A program made the translations under genes and the position numbers. The notes under the pieces are model-generated. The model saw only the letters and a program-made list of their open reading frames with translations, did no database searches and had not been told where the DNA came from. From NCBI RefSeq assembly GCF_002078175.1, contig NZ_MWFK01000002.1, positions 1,302,001-1,366,000 of the forward strand: a stretch of 64,000 nt of DNA, in the 5' to 3' direction. Below are positions 14,558 to 23,360 of the stretch, in pieces (the stretch's first letter is position 1; every line of letters starts with the position of its first letter). Origin of the DNA: Streptomyces sp. M41(2017). GTDB lineage: Bacteria; Actinomycetota; Actinomycetes; Streptomycetales; Streptomycetaceae.

Positions 14558-17076
14558 GCGGAGTCTCCTTCGCTGCTGTCGCGGCCCGCTGTGGCATCGG
14601 GGGGCGCGGGGACGCCGGGTGACGTGCCGCCACCGCGTATCCAGCCGTCCCGGTAGGCGGTCATCCGCGCGCGTACGCGTTCGGGTGTGCGCTCGTCGTC
14701 CGTCGCGGACGGTGGTGGTTCCGCCGTCTCCGAGGCGCGCTGTCCGCGCAGTTGAGGTGCCAGGTGTGCCTGGCGTACCCGCCGTGGGAGTTCTTCGGAG
14801 GTCTCGGTCTCGTCGGCCGGGCGGTGCAGGCGGAGTGTCGCGACATTGGGCGGTGGCGTCTCCCGTGAGCCGTTCACGGGGCCTTCGGGCGCCGCTGCCA
14901 CGGGCGGTATCAGTGCGGGGCGTTCGCCTGCTGTTCGGACGGCGTCCTGCTCCGGGACGGACGCCACGCGCGCGTACTCCCGTTCCACCGGCCTGTCGGT
15001 CTCGGCCTGTGCGGTGGATCGTTCCCTCGGGCCGCCGTCCAGGAGGGCGGTGGGCAGCAGGACCACCGCGGTGGTGCCGCCGTAGGGCGAGGTCCGCAAT
15101 TGGACCTTGATGTTGTGCCGGGCAGAGAGTCTGCTGACCACGAAGAGGCCGAGCCGGTCGCTGTCGAACAGATCGAGTGCCTCGGACTGCTCGATGCGGC
15201 GATTGGCCTGGGCGAGTGTCTCCTTGCCCATGCCGAGGCCCCGGTCCTCGACCTCGATCACGTAGCCGTTGCCGACGGGTTCGCCGGTGATCCGGACGCG
15301 GGTGTGGGGCGGCGAGAACTGGGCGGCGTTCTCCACGACCTCCGCGAGGAGGTGGGTCAGGTCGGCGACCGCGGTCCCGATCACGGCAGCGTCGGGAAGC
15401 TGGCGCACCTCCACGCGCGCGTAGTCCTCGACTTCCGAGACGGCCGCCCTGACCACGTCGGTCAGCGAGACCGGCATCCGCCAGGCGCGGCCGGGTGCGG
15501 CTCCGGAGAGAATGATCAGGCTCTCCGCGTGGCGTCTCATCCTGGTGGTGAGGTGGTCGAGGCGGAACAGGTCGCTCAGCTCGTCGGGGTCGTCCGACCT
15601 GCGCTCCATGGTGTCCAGGAGGTTCAGCTGACGGTGCACGAGCACCTGGCTGCGCCGGGCGAGGTTGACGAAGACTCCGGAGATACCGCCAGCTAGTTCC
15701 GCGCGTTCGACGGCGGCACGCAGAGCGGCTCGGTGCACGGTGTTGAGCGCTTCGGCGACCTGGCCCGTCTCGTCGTCCGAGGGCTTTCCGAGGGGCGCTT
15801 CGGCACGCACGTCGACCGCTTCACCGGCCCGGAGGCGGCGCATGGCCTCGGGAAGTTTCCTGCGCGCGATGTCCAGGGCGCTGTCGCGGAGGCTGACCAG
15901 TTCGACGACGAGGTCGCGGCCGATGCGCACGGAGATGATCAGCGAGGCGATGCCCGCGGCGAGTCCGAAGAGGACCGCCGCGCCCGCGGGCGTGAGCAGG
16001 GCCCTCCCGAACGGGTCCGCCCGGTCCGCGACGGCCGCTTCGGTCGCGATCGTCCGCATACCGTCCTGCACACGTGCGTGAGCGATGTCCCAGGCCGATT
16101 CCGGCGCTGCCTCGACGGCCTTGATCCCCGGGCGGGCGGCCAGCACCTTGTCCTCGACCGTGCTCACGTCCAGGTAGGCGGCCCCCCGGGCCAGGTCCTT
16201 CCAAGCCGCGAGTTCGGGTCCTCGTAGATCCACCATGGCGGCATCCGTCAGAGCGCGGCGTGTGTCGACCGCGCCCGTGAAGAGGCGGAGCCGCTCACCG
16301 TCGAGTGTTCCGGCGAGCCGGGCCCCGCCGAGGACGGCGTCCTCCTGGGCGAGGGCTTCACCGGCCCGGGCGAACTCGAGCAGTACGCGCGCGTCGGAAC
16401 TCATTCCCGCTTCGTCGACGCCGGAAAGCGCTCCCTCGACCCCGAAGGCGGTCGCGATGGCCTTCGTGTAGCGGTCGTACGTCTCGTCCCAGCCGGTGCG
16501 CCGGTCCAGTACGGAGGTGCGGAGCGACGTCAGGCTCCCCGCGTCGGTGACGAAGGCGTCGAGCCGTCGCGTGGCCGCCGCGGGGAGGTCTGCGCCGTCG
16601 GCGACGGTGTGGTCGTCGCCGAGGCGGAGTTTCCCGACGGCGCGGTCGGTCTGGCGGGAGAGGTTCCTGAACTCGCTGGACCGCGCCGTGGCGGGGTCGG
16701 TCGCGTAGCCGACCGCGGCGGCACGTTCTGCCTGGAGCGCGGCGACAGCGGCGTCGACGGGAGCACGCACGGTGGTGTCCACGCGTTGCAGTTGACGCAG
16801 CCGTGCGACGTCCTGAGCGGTGCCGACGGTGGCGAACGCCCACAACGCGAGCAGCGAGACGACCGGCACCATCAACAGGCTGACGACTTTGGCCCGCACG
16901 GTACGGGGCCGAAGGTGCCATCCCTCAAGGGGAGGGCGGGTCTGCGTCACAGCGTCGACGGCGGACACATCGAACTCGGGGCGCTCGTCCGCCGGCGGGC
17001 CCGCGTGGGCCCGGCGACCGCGGGCCCGTGGTGGCGGCTGGGCACCGGCTGTGGTGGATCTGCGGGGTGTACGCAT
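14554..17076 (-). CDS. cvnA: Nitrate/nitrite-sensing-type (NIT) sensor histidine kinase, conservon (CvnA type)
   Basis: Membrane protein of about 840 residues. Basic N-terminal tail, first helix (VVSLLMVPVVSLLALWAF, about 85-105), extracellular NIT-type sensing domain (about 110-390), second helix (AAVLFGLAAGIASLIISV), HAMP-like segment, dimerisation region, and a HATPase_c domain with the N box VVENAAQFSPP and G box EVEDRGLGMG. The C-terminal ~190 residues are Pro/Glu-rich and disordered. Such kinases sense external ligands and signal through the roadblock/DUF742/GTPase partners rather than a response regulator. The ATG at 17076 has GAGGAGG just upstream; an in-frame GTG at 17112 has no ribosome site. 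Confidence 0.92.
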   Translation of the reverse strand: MRTPRRSTTAGAQPPPRARGRRAHAGPPADERPEFDVSAVDAVTQTRPPLEGWHLRPRTVRAKVVSLLMVPVVSLLALWAFATVGTAQDVARLRQLQRVDTTVRAPVDAAVAALQAERAAAVGYATDPATARSSEFRNLSRQTDRAVGKLRLGDDHTVADGADLPAAATRRLDAFVTDAGSLTSLRTSVLDRRTGWDETYDRYTKAIATAFGVEGALSGVDEAGMSSDARVLLEFARAGEALAQEDAVLGGARLAGTLDGERLRLFTGAVDTRRALTDAAMVDLRGPELAAWKDLARGAAYLDVSTVEDKVLAARPGIKAVEAAPESAWDIAHARVQDGMRTIATEAAVADRADPFGRALLTPAGAAVLFGLAAGIASLIISVRIGRDLVVELVSLRDSALDIARRKLPEAMRRLRAGEAVDVRAEAPLGKPSDDETGQVAEALNTVHRAALRAAVERAELAGGISGVFVNLARRSQVLVHRQLNLLDTMERRSDDPDELSDLFRLDHLTTRMRRHAESLIILSGAAPGRAWRMPVSLTDVVRAAVSEVEDYARVEVRQLPDAAVIGTAVADLTHLLAEVVENAAQFSPPHTRVRITGEPVGNGYVIEVEDRGLGMGKETLAQANRRIEQSEALDLFDSDRLGLFVVSRLSARHNIKVQLRTSPYGGTTAVVLLPTALLDGGPRERSTAQAETDRPVEREYARVASVPEQDAVRTAGERPALIPPVAAAPEGPVNGSRETPPPNVATLRLHRPADETETSEELPRRVRQAHLAPQLRGQRASETAEPPPSATDDERTPERVRARMTAYRDGWIRGGGTSPGVPAPPDATAGRDSSEGDSA

Positions 17077-17136
17077 GGCCTCCTCGATCGGAGAGTCGGG
17101 GCGGCCCTTCACGGCCGGATGCTGCCGAGCCCGCCG

Positions 17137-17910
17137 TCAGCGGGCGATGCTCTCGACCCGCCGCCGGACCGACGCGGACGCCTCGGGGCGTTCGGCCATC
17201 GGGGAGAGCGCGACGAATGCCGCGGTGAGGAAGAGGTAGGACCCGAGGCCGACGGCGAGGGGGAAGATGAACTGCATGGCCGTGGCCCCGGGCAGGGTGC
17301 CCGCGGCAGGGTGGACGCTCACGCTCACCGCCGCCATCCCGGTGTAGTGCATGCTGCTCACCGCTCCGCCCATGACGAGGGAGGCGACGGTGACCGCGAC
17401 GGGCGACCTCGTGGAGAGCGCCGCCCACAGGGCGGCGGTCGCCGCCAGGACCGCCAGTGCGACGGAGAGTCCGACGAGTGCGGGGTCGTAGTGCACCTGG
17501 CCGTGCAGGCGCAGGGCCGCCATACCGAGGTAGTGCATGCTCGCGACGCCGAGCCCGGTGGTGAGCCCGCCGATGACGAACGCACGGCGCCGGTCGCGTC
17601 CGTAGCCGACGGCGAAGAGTCCGGCGCTCACGAACGCCATCGCGACGAGCAGGCTCAGGACGGTCAACGGCACGTTGTAGCGGATCTCCGTGCCGGTGAC
17701 GCCGAAGCCGAGCATGGCCACGAAGTGCATCGTCCAGATGCCGCTGCCGATCGCGGAGGCGGCGGCGAGGAGCCAGTTGCGGCGCGACGAGCCGGTGGAT
17801 GCGAGCGCGCGGACCGCGCAGCGCAGGCCGAGGGCGGCGCCGATGGAGGCCATCACGTACGACAGCACGGGGGTCAGCCATCCGAAGGCGGCGTGGTCCA
17901 GGTGTCCCAT
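17137..17910 (-). CDS. MHYT-domain integral membrane sensor protein
   Basis: Seven-helix membrane protein of 257 residues with the three MHYT repeats: GIWTMHFVAM, ASMHYLGMAA and SSMHYTGMAA. Conserved Met/His residues at the membrane surface are proposed to coordinate a metal (copper) and to sense O2, CO or NO. There is no attached signalling domain: the C-terminus is a short basic tail, so output must be through a partner. It lies 60 bp upstream of the conservon kinase on the same strand, so it may be co-transcribed with the conservon and feed it a redox or gas signal; that link is inference. Confidence 0.9.
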   Translation of the reverse strand: MGHLDHAAFGWLTPVLSYVMASIGAALGLRCAVRALASTGSSRRNWLLAAASAIGSGIWTMHFVAMLGFGVTGTEIRYNVPLTVLSLLVAMAFVSAGLFAVGYGRDRRRAFVIGGLTTGLGVASMHYLGMAALRLHGQVHYDPALVGLSVALAVLAATAALWAALSTRSPVAVTVASLVMGGAVSSMHYTGMAAVSVSVHPAAGTLPGATAMQFIFPLAVGLGSYLFLTAAFVALSPMAERPEASASVRRRVESIAR

Positions 17911-18053
17911 GGCCCAGGGACGCTAGTCGGCGCGCAGGGACACGAAGGGGGCGCGTTTCGAAAGCTGTTGCAATCTGGCGAAGGCGTGCGCCTCAGCGAT
18001 CGCGTCGAGTTCGAACGTGTGCACCGCGTCGTCCTTCGTGTCGGTGAGGGATC

Positions 18054-18662
18054 ATGCGGCACATGAGCGACGACCACACACACGTCCAGGAGTTCTTCGG
18101 CGCCCGCGCGGCCGACTGGGACACGCGGTTCCCCGACGACGGCCCCGCGTACGAGGCGGCGGTGTCCGACATGGGGTTGCGCCCGGGTGACCGGGTGCTC
18201 GACGCGGGCTGCGGAACCGGACGCGCCCTGCCGCCGCTGAAGGCCGTCGTGGGCGCCTCCGGCGTGGTTGTCGGGGCCGATCTGACCTGGGCCATGCTGG
18301 AGGCCGCCGTGCGGGCCGGACGCGACCGCGACGGACACCTGCTGCTCACCGACGTCGCCGCCCTGCCGCTGCGTTCGGAGTCACTGGACGCGGTGTTCGC
18401 GGCCGGACTCGTGGCTCACCTGCCGAACCCTGCCGAGAATCTGCGGGAGTTGGCGCGGGTGGTGCGACCCGGCGGCACGCTGGCGCTGTTCCATCCGATC
18501 GGGCGGGCGGCCCTCGCGGCGCGCCAGGGTCGGCAGCTCGCCCCGGAGGACCTGCGCGCGGAGTCCAACCTGGGCCCCCTGCTCGTCGATTCGGGCTGGG
18601 ACATGACCTCGTACGCCGACGAGGACGCCCGCTTCCTGGCGCTCGCCGTGCGCAGAGGCTGA
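18054..18662 (+). CDS. Class I SAM-dependent methyltransferase
   Basis: Cytosolic protein of 202 residues with the Rossmann methyltransferase core: motif I VLDAGCGTGRALP (about 48-60), acidic loop after VVVGADLT, motif IV-like ESLDAVFAAGLVAHLPNPAENLRELARVVRPGGTLALFHP. It resembles the UbiE/type-11 group; the substrate is unknown. GAGGG lies 3 bp before the ATG at 18054 and 12 bp before a second ATG at 18063, so the first residues are uncertain. It is divergent from the MHYT gene and converges on a hydrolase gene 28 bp downstream. Confidence 0.85.
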   Translation: MRHMSDDHTHVQEFFGARAADWDTRFPDDGPAYEAAVSDMGLRPGDRVLDAGCGTGRALPPLKAVVGASGVVVGADLTWAMLEAAVRAGRDRDGHLLLTDVAALPLRSESLDAVFAAGLVAHLPNPAENLRELARVVRPGGTLALFHPIGRAALAARQGRQLAPEDLRAESNLGPLLVDSGWDMTSYADEDARFLALAVRRG

Positions 18663-18690
18663 GGGGCGCCCTGGGATCGGCAGCCGGCGG

Positions 18691-19449
18691 TCAGTGCGTA
18701 CCGGCGAGAACGGCGGCGAAGACGTCAGGGTTGTCGAACATGATGTTGTGACCCGCGCCCGGCACGGACACGACCCGCACGCCTGCCTCCTCCAGCGCCT
18801 GTGCGCCGAGGAGTTCGCCGTTGAGTTCGCCCTGAAGGTAGACGCGGTCGACGGCCATCCCGGTGAGCATCCGACGCATCGTCGGGACCGTGCCGCGCTG
18901 GAGCGCCAGCGCGGTGCGGTGCAGGGCACGCGGGTCGGCGAGGCGCATGGTCGCGGCCCAGGAGGCCCCGACCTTCTCGAGCACGCGCGCGTGTCCGCCG
19001 TTCTGCACGAAGTCGTCCTCCTCATAGGCGGCGATACCGCTGTCGCCCGTCGTGCCCGGCGGGTACGGGTCAAGGTTGGCCTCGACGAGGACGAGCCGGG
19101 AGACGAGGTCGGGCCGCCGGTGTGCGAGCACGACGGCGACCGCGCCCCCCATGCTGTGGGCGACGAGTTCCGCCCCGCCGACGTCGGCGCCGTCCAAGGC
19201 CGCGGCGAGAGCAGCCGCGTGATCCTCCAACGTGTAGCCGAAGCCCGCCGGCCGGTCACTGATGCCGTGCCCCGGCAGGTCGACGAACAGCGTTCTGCGG
19301 CCCGCGAGTTCGGGTCGGGCGGCGATGTGGGCGAAGTAGACCGTCGAGGCCGCCCCCAGACCGTGCACGTACACACGTGCGGGCCCCGTCCCCGGCGCCT
19401 CGATCCATCGGATCAGGCTTCCCTCGCTGTCGAACTCGGCCTGCCTCAT
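18691..19449 (-). CDS. Alpha/beta-fold hydrolase
   Basis: Cytosolic protein of about 252 residues with an alpha/beta hydrolase fold. Oxyanion region VHGLGAAS, nucleophile elbow AHSMGGAV (Ser), an acid in the LVEANLD region, and a catalytic His in VPGAGHNIMFDNPDVF. Substrate unknown; small ester or amide hydrolysis is likely. The ATG at 19449 is preceded by GGGGAGGG. It is divergent from the PadR gene, and the shared gap holds a perfect inverted repeat at 19492-19511, so PadR control is likely. Confidence 0.87.
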   Translation of the reverse strand: MRQAEFDSEGSLIRWIEAPGTGPARVYVHGLGAASTVYFAHIAARPELAGRRTLFVDLPGHGISDRPAGFGYTLEDHAAALAAALDGADVGGAELVAHSMGGAVAVVLAHRRPDLVSRLVLVEANLDPYPPGTTGDSGIAAYEEDDFVQNGGHARVLEKVGASWAATMRLADPRALHRTALALQRGTVPTMRRMLTGMAVDRVYLQGELNGELLGAQALEEAGVRVVSVPGAGHNIMFDNPDVFAAVLAGTH

Positions 19450-19491
19450 CGGGCCCTCCCCATCAGCGCTTGTCATTCTTCCATCCGGAGC

Positions 19492-19511
19492 ATACATCGG
19501 ACCCGATGTAT
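19492..19511. promoter_or_regulatory. Candidate PadR operator between divergent genes
   Basis: Perfect inverted repeat: ATACATCGG, two bases, CCGATGTAT. It contains ACAT-N8-ATGT, the type of dyad PadR proteins recognise. A further CGATGTA half-site is at 19520-19526. It lies 43 bp before the hydrolase start and 42 bp before the PadR start. Confidence 0.75.
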
Positions 19512-19552
19512 CAATGAAGCGATGTACCGCGAGAGTGCGAGAGGATGAGGTC

Positions 19553-20086
19553 ATGCTGGAGCTGGCCATCCTCGGATTCCTCTGTGACACCCCGCTGCAC
19601 GGCTACGAGCTGCGCAAGCGCATCACCGCCCTGACGGGGCACGTGAAGCCGGTGGCGGAGAGCACGCTGTATCCCGCCATCAAGCGACTGGAGAACGCGG
19701 GCCTGCTGGAACGCACCACGCAGCCCGGTTCCGTGGCCGCCCCTCGTCACGTCCTGACGCTCACCGAGGAGGGTGGTCGCGAGCTGCGCCGCCGGCTCGC
19801 GGAAGCCGCCGGGCGGGACATCAGCGACGAGAACAGGTGGTTCTCGGTGCTCGCCTTCCTGAGGCATCTGGAGGACCCGTCGGCGCAGGCGGCGGTGCTG
19901 CGCCGTCGGCTCGCGTTCCTGGAGGAGCCGGCGAGCTTCTTCTACGACGGTGAGCGACCGGTGCGGGCCGAGGAGTTGGACGACCCTTTCCGGCGAGGGA
20001 TCCTCACCATCGCCCGGGCCACCAGCGATGCCGAACTGGCGTGGCTGCGGGCCACCCTCGGCTCACTGGACGCCGCGGACGGGTGA
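19553..20086 (+). CDS. PadR family transcriptional regulator
   Basis: DNA-binding protein of 177 residues. The N-terminal PadR winged helix is clear: MLELAILGFLCDTPLHGYELRKRI, then ESTLYPAIKRLENAGLLE and HVLTLTEEGGRELRRRL. The C-terminal half is a helical dimerisation and ligand domain of the Vir_act_alpha_C type. The ATG at 19553 begins the conserved fold and has GAGG 3 bp upstream. It probably represses itself and the divergent hydrolase through the dyad in their shared gap. The stop codon lies inside a 27-bp tandem duplication. Confidence 0.92.
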   Translation: MLELAILGFLCDTPLHGYELRKRITALTGHVKPVAESTLYPAIKRLENAGLLERTTQPGSVAAPRHVLTLTEEGGRELRRRLAEAAGRDISDENRWFSVLAFLRHLEDPSAQAAVLRRRLAFLEEPASFFYDGERPVRAEELDDPFRRGILTIARATSDAELAWLRATLGSLDAADG

Positions 20087-20115
20087 GACTCACTGGACGC
20101 CGCGGTCGGGTGAGA
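20062..20115. repeat. 27-bp tandem duplication across the end of the PadR gene
   Basis: Two adjacent 27-bp copies (20062-20088 and 20089-20115) differ at one position: CTCACTGGACGCCGCGG, then A or T, then CGGGTGAGA. The first copy contains the last codons and the stop of the PadR gene, so the duplicated codons are not translated. It looks like a recent slippage duplication. Confidence 0.85.
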
Positions 20116-20255
20116 CCGGGCAGGCGCACACCCGGAATCGGGGCAGGTCCCGCTTCCCCGGGCCACACCCCTTCTGTCTCCGCGCCTCCAACTCTACGTT
20201 GAGTAGCGGCAGATGAACGCTTGGCGACGACGATCGAGCACGGGAAGGCGGCCGG

Positions 20256-20573
20256 ATGTCAGGCATGTTCGACAGGATCCGCACGATGGCGGGCAGGAAG
20301 GCGCGGGAACAGCGCGGTGGGGTCGGTCCCGCTACGGCCCGCGAGGGCGGGAAGCGCGGCCACAACCTTTTCGAGGCGGCCTCGGCGTATGTCTCCGCGT
20401 GCGCCGAGGACGATCAGGAGCGCATCGACGAGGCGGCCTCCTGGGTGTCGCCCGAGGCGCTCTCCTTCGGGGTGACGGAACTGGCCTGCCGGGCGGTCAT
20501 CGCCCTCGCCCGGGAACGCGACGAGTCGCCCGGGACGGTCACGCGCTCGCTGCTCGGACTCCCCGCCGCCTGA
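20256..20573 (+). CDS. Small conserved-type hypothetical protein
   Basis: Not recognised as a named family. It encodes 105 residues: a basic N-terminal ~35 residues (RIRTMAGRKAREQRGG) and a helical, mildly acidic rest (FEAASAYVSACAEDDQERIDEAASWVSPEALSFGVTELACRAVIALARERDESPG). No signal or membrane segment. GAAGG lies about 8 bp before the ATG; a second ATG at 20265 is possible. Codon use is normal for the genome (G/C third positions), which supports a real gene. Confidence 0.6.
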   Translation: MSGMFDRIRTMAGRKAREQRGGVGPATAREGGKRGHNLFEAASAYVSACAEDDQERIDEAASWVSPEALSFGVTELACRAVIALARERDESPGTVTRSLLGLPAA

Positions 20574-20709
20574 AGCGGCCGGCCGCGCCGGGGGCGTTTC
20601 GCCCCTGTCCAGACGGATAACTGCAGCTCCGCATGTGTTTCAGGCCCGTGACAAGCGCCTTCCGGTCGCATTAGGGTGCGCCGACAGATGGACCGATCGG
20701 GAGGCTGGG

Positions 20710-21615
20710 ATGGCCGGGACGGACGAAGAAGCCGTCACCACCGTGGACGAGGAAGCCGTCGCCACCGTGGACGACGACGCGCTGTACGTACTGACGGCGG
20801 TGCTGCTGACACCGGCGAAGTTCCCCAGCATGCTGGGGGACGACTATCCCGAGGCCTGTGCGACGCTCGGCCTCGCGCCGCTCGCCGAGGGGTACGGCCT
20901 GGTGCTCGGCCAGGACGGGGAGGGCGCGCGATGGACCGTCGTCATCGACGACGTGTCCCTGGTCGCCGTTGCCATCGCCTCCTGGGACTGCGGGATGGAG
21001 CACGAGCTGTCGCCGGACGAGCGGACGGTGGTCGCCGCGCTGCCCGGCTGGCCCCTCGAAGTGGCTGTCGCGGCCCCGGGCATCCCGGCCCCCCACGATC
21101 CGTCGACCGACCCCACGGAACGCCCTCCGCTGACCCCTCCGGACACCAGCACCTGGGGGCCCGCGCAGCGGCGTCTGGGCGCCGACGAGATCGCTCTCCA
21201 GTGGGCGATGTGGCGGGACCAGATCGACGACGGCGAATTCGCGTCCACGAACGGCGCGGAGCGGTCCGCCGGCGAGATGCAGGGCGAGGCCAATGGAGCC
21301 GCGGAAGACGATCCGGCCGGGCCGGAGAAGCACGGCGACGGCGAGGAACGCACGGCGGTCCGCCGCGTCCTGGCCGAGGCGCGCTCCTACGTGGACGCCC
21401 CTCCCCCGCTGGGCCGCGTGCGCTCGTCGTTCGCCACGGGAGATGCCCGGACCCTGCGCGCCGACGGTCCGGGCTGGTCTCTGGTCGCCAGGACGGACGA
21501 CATCGCGTTCGTCCTCCTCGACGACGAGCCGGGCGAGGTCCTGCCGGTGGGGCGCGGACCGGAGCTGCCCGGCCTCCTTGAGGCCCTCGACAAGATGGCG
21601 GTACGCCCGAGCTGA
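20710..21615 (+). CDS. Hypothetical acidic protein
   Basis: Not recognised. It encodes about 301 residues. The N-terminus has a small repeat (EEAVTTVDEEAVATVDDDA). A globular region follows (about 20-130, ALYVLTAVLLTPAKFPSMLGDDYPEACATLGLAPLAEGYGLVLG...), then a Pro/Thr-rich linker, a low-complexity Glu/Asp/Gly stretch (about 185-220) and a C-terminal segment of about 80 residues. There is no transport signal. The ATG has GGGAGG 6 bp upstream. No functional neighbour is informative. Confidence 0.65.
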   Translation: MAGTDEEAVTTVDEEAVATVDDDALYVLTAVLLTPAKFPSMLGDDYPEACATLGLAPLAEGYGLVLGQDGEGARWTVVIDDVSLVAVAIASWDCGMEHELSPDERTVVAALPGWPLEVAVAAPGIPAPHDPSTDPTERPPLTPPDTSTWGPAQRRLGADEIALQWAMWRDQIDDGEFASTNGAERSAGEMQGEANGAAEDDPAGPEKHGDGEERTAVRRVLAEARSYVDAPPPLGRVRSSFATGDARTLRADGPGWSLVARTDDIAFVLLDDEPGEVLPVGRGPELPGLLEALDKMAVRPS

Positions 21616-21719
21616 GCGACGGCGCCACCGGGAGACCTGGTGACGCCGTCCTCGTCAGTTGTCCGCCACCCCGGTCCGCCGGCCCTCGTCGGTGCCGTCG
21701 AACGGAGTCCCGGCGCCCC

Positions 21720-21902
21720 TCAGCGGCCGATCTCCTTGCGGGTGACGCGGCGCAGCCTGCGCCGCTGCGAGGGGTCCAGGGCCAGGTACGCGGCCGCCGG
21801 AACGCCCAGCACGATCAGGAAGGCGGCCCACCAGGGCAGCCAGATCAACAGGATCAGGCCGACCGCCACACCCCCTGCGGCGATCTTCGCGTTCTTCGAC
21901 AT
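21720..21902 (-). CDS. Small membrane protein, 60 residues
   Basis: Short protein: MSKNAKIAAGG start, one or two hydrophobic helices (VAVGLILLIWLPWWAAFLIVLGVPAAAYLAL), then a strongly basic tail (DPSQRRRLRRVTRKEIGR), giving an inside-positive C-terminus. The ATG at 21902 has GGAGGAGG 7 bp upstream, a strong ribosome site that argues for a real gene. Function unknown. It lies on the same strand as, and downstream of, the desaturase remnant. Confidence 0.7.
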   Translation of the reverse strand: MSKNAKIAAGGVAVGLILLIWLPWWAAFLIVLGVPAAAYLALDPSQRRRLRRVTRKEIGR

Positions 21903-22007
21903 GTGTGTCGCCTCCTCCGCGGCTGCTGCCGCTCTCTGTCGTGAGAACGGGTCCCTGCGTCCCACGGTTCCGGACCGCGACCCTGATACGTCCCTGAGGT
22001 ACGCCCC

Positions 22008-23064
22008 TTACTCGGCCCTGAGGGGCTCCCCGACCTCGTACATGTGGCGCAGGGCCTGCCGGTAGGAGTCGACGAGCCCGGTCTCAGCGTAGGCAATACC
22101 CACCTCGGCGCAGTACGCGCGCACCAGAGGCTGGACTCGGCGCAGGTGCGGGCGGGGCATGCTGGGGAACAGATGGTGCTCGATCTGGTAGTTGAGACCG
22201 CCGAGGAACCAGTCCGTGAGGACGCCGCCCCGGACGTTGCGCGACGTGAGGACCTGTCGGCGCAGATGTCCCCCATCGCTCGCCGTCCGGGTCGGGCATC
22301 TCCATGCCCTTGTGGTTGGGCGCGAAGGACATCCCGAGGTGCAGGCCGAACAGTGCCTGGTGAAGGGCCGCGAAGGCCAGGGCCTTGCCCGGGGACAGGA
22401 CGGTGAGCAGCAGGGTCGCGTAGGCGACGACATGTGTGACGAGCAGCAGGGCCTCCACTGCACGCTCGCGTGGCGGCTGCCGGCGAAGGTCCCGGAATCC
22501 GTGGATCTTCAGGGCGATGCCTTCGAGGAGGGTCAGGGGGAAGAAGAGCCAGGCCTGGTTACGGGTGAGCCAGCGCCGGAATCCGGTCCGCTCGTGTGCC
22601 TGGCCGCTCGTGAAGACCAGGACGTCGGCGAGGACGTCGGGGTCCTTGTCGACGTGGTTGGGGTTGGCGTGGTGCCGGTTGTGTTTGTCGTTCCACCAGG
22701 CGTAGCTCATGCCGAGGAGCAGGTTGCCGTGGACCAGGCCGATGGCACGGCCGACCGCCTTGTCACCCGTGATCTGGGAGTGGCCCGCGTCGTGGCCTAT
22801 GAACGCTGTACGAGCCCCCAGTACAGCGAGCAACGGCGCGAGGAGCAGGGTCCACCAGGAGTCTCCGACGAGGACGACGCCGGTGACCACGCCGGCCAGG
22901 CTCAACAGGTTCACGACGATCTCGCGCGCGTACCAGCCACGACGCCGGTCCAGCATTCCACGTTCCTTGACCTCGCGCAGGAGGGGTGCGAAATCGCTGC
23001 CGGGTGCAGCCCTCGCGCTCTCCCTGGGGGCGGGTTCTGCGAGGACGGCGGCGGTCTGGGCCAT
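22008..23064 (-). pseudogene. Membrane fatty acid desaturase, frameshifted
   Basis: Acyl-lipid/acyl-CoA desaturase of the FA_desaturase type, broken by a single-base frameshift. The first frame (from ATG 23064) gives the membrane helices and two histidine boxes, HDAGH (91-95) and HNRHH (128-132), up to MEMPDPDGERWG. The rest, HLRRQVLTSRN...DWFLGGLNYQIEHHLFPSMPRPHLRR, with the essential third box QIEHH, continues in a second frame that stops at 22008. The join lies at a run of five C (22270-22274; G on the coding strand): one G fewer restores one ~350-residue protein. The uncorrected product would be ~326 residues and lack the third iron-binding box. It could be a mutation, a phase-variable site or a sequencing error. 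Confidence 0.88.
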
Positions 23065-23360
23065 GGTGGGTCTCCGGTCTCTCGGGGCGGGCCGACCTGA
23101 TCTCTCAGGAAGTGGGCTGACCTGATGAAACGTACGAATCGACGGCCTGCGGCAGCCATGGCGCCACCACCCCGTTCCGTGCGGGGGTTTCCCCCGGCCT
23201 CTCAGGGGGGTGGCACCCCTCTAGGGACCGGGGGCATCGCTCTTCGCCGGGCTGCGGTCTCGCGCGGTCAGGCCGGCGCCCGTCCGTGCCCGTCGTGCTG
23301 TACCCTCGGCGACTCGACTCAGTAGTCAAATTTGATGAATCCGAGGGATGCGTCATCGCT
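23065..23360. other. Divergent intergenic region with a perfect 10-bp palindrome
   Basis: 296-bp gap between the desaturase remnant and the SNF2 gene. Most is GC-rich, with C/G runs near 23185-23235. TCAAATTTGA at 23326-23335 is a perfect palindrome in an unusually AT-rich patch 25 bp before the SNF2 start, a plausible promoter or operator element. No gene is supported here. Confidence 0.45.

Noticed and set aside
16000..17076. A response regulator partner for the conservon kinase
   Set aside because: No receiver-domain gene lies nearby, and conservon kinases are not expected to need one.
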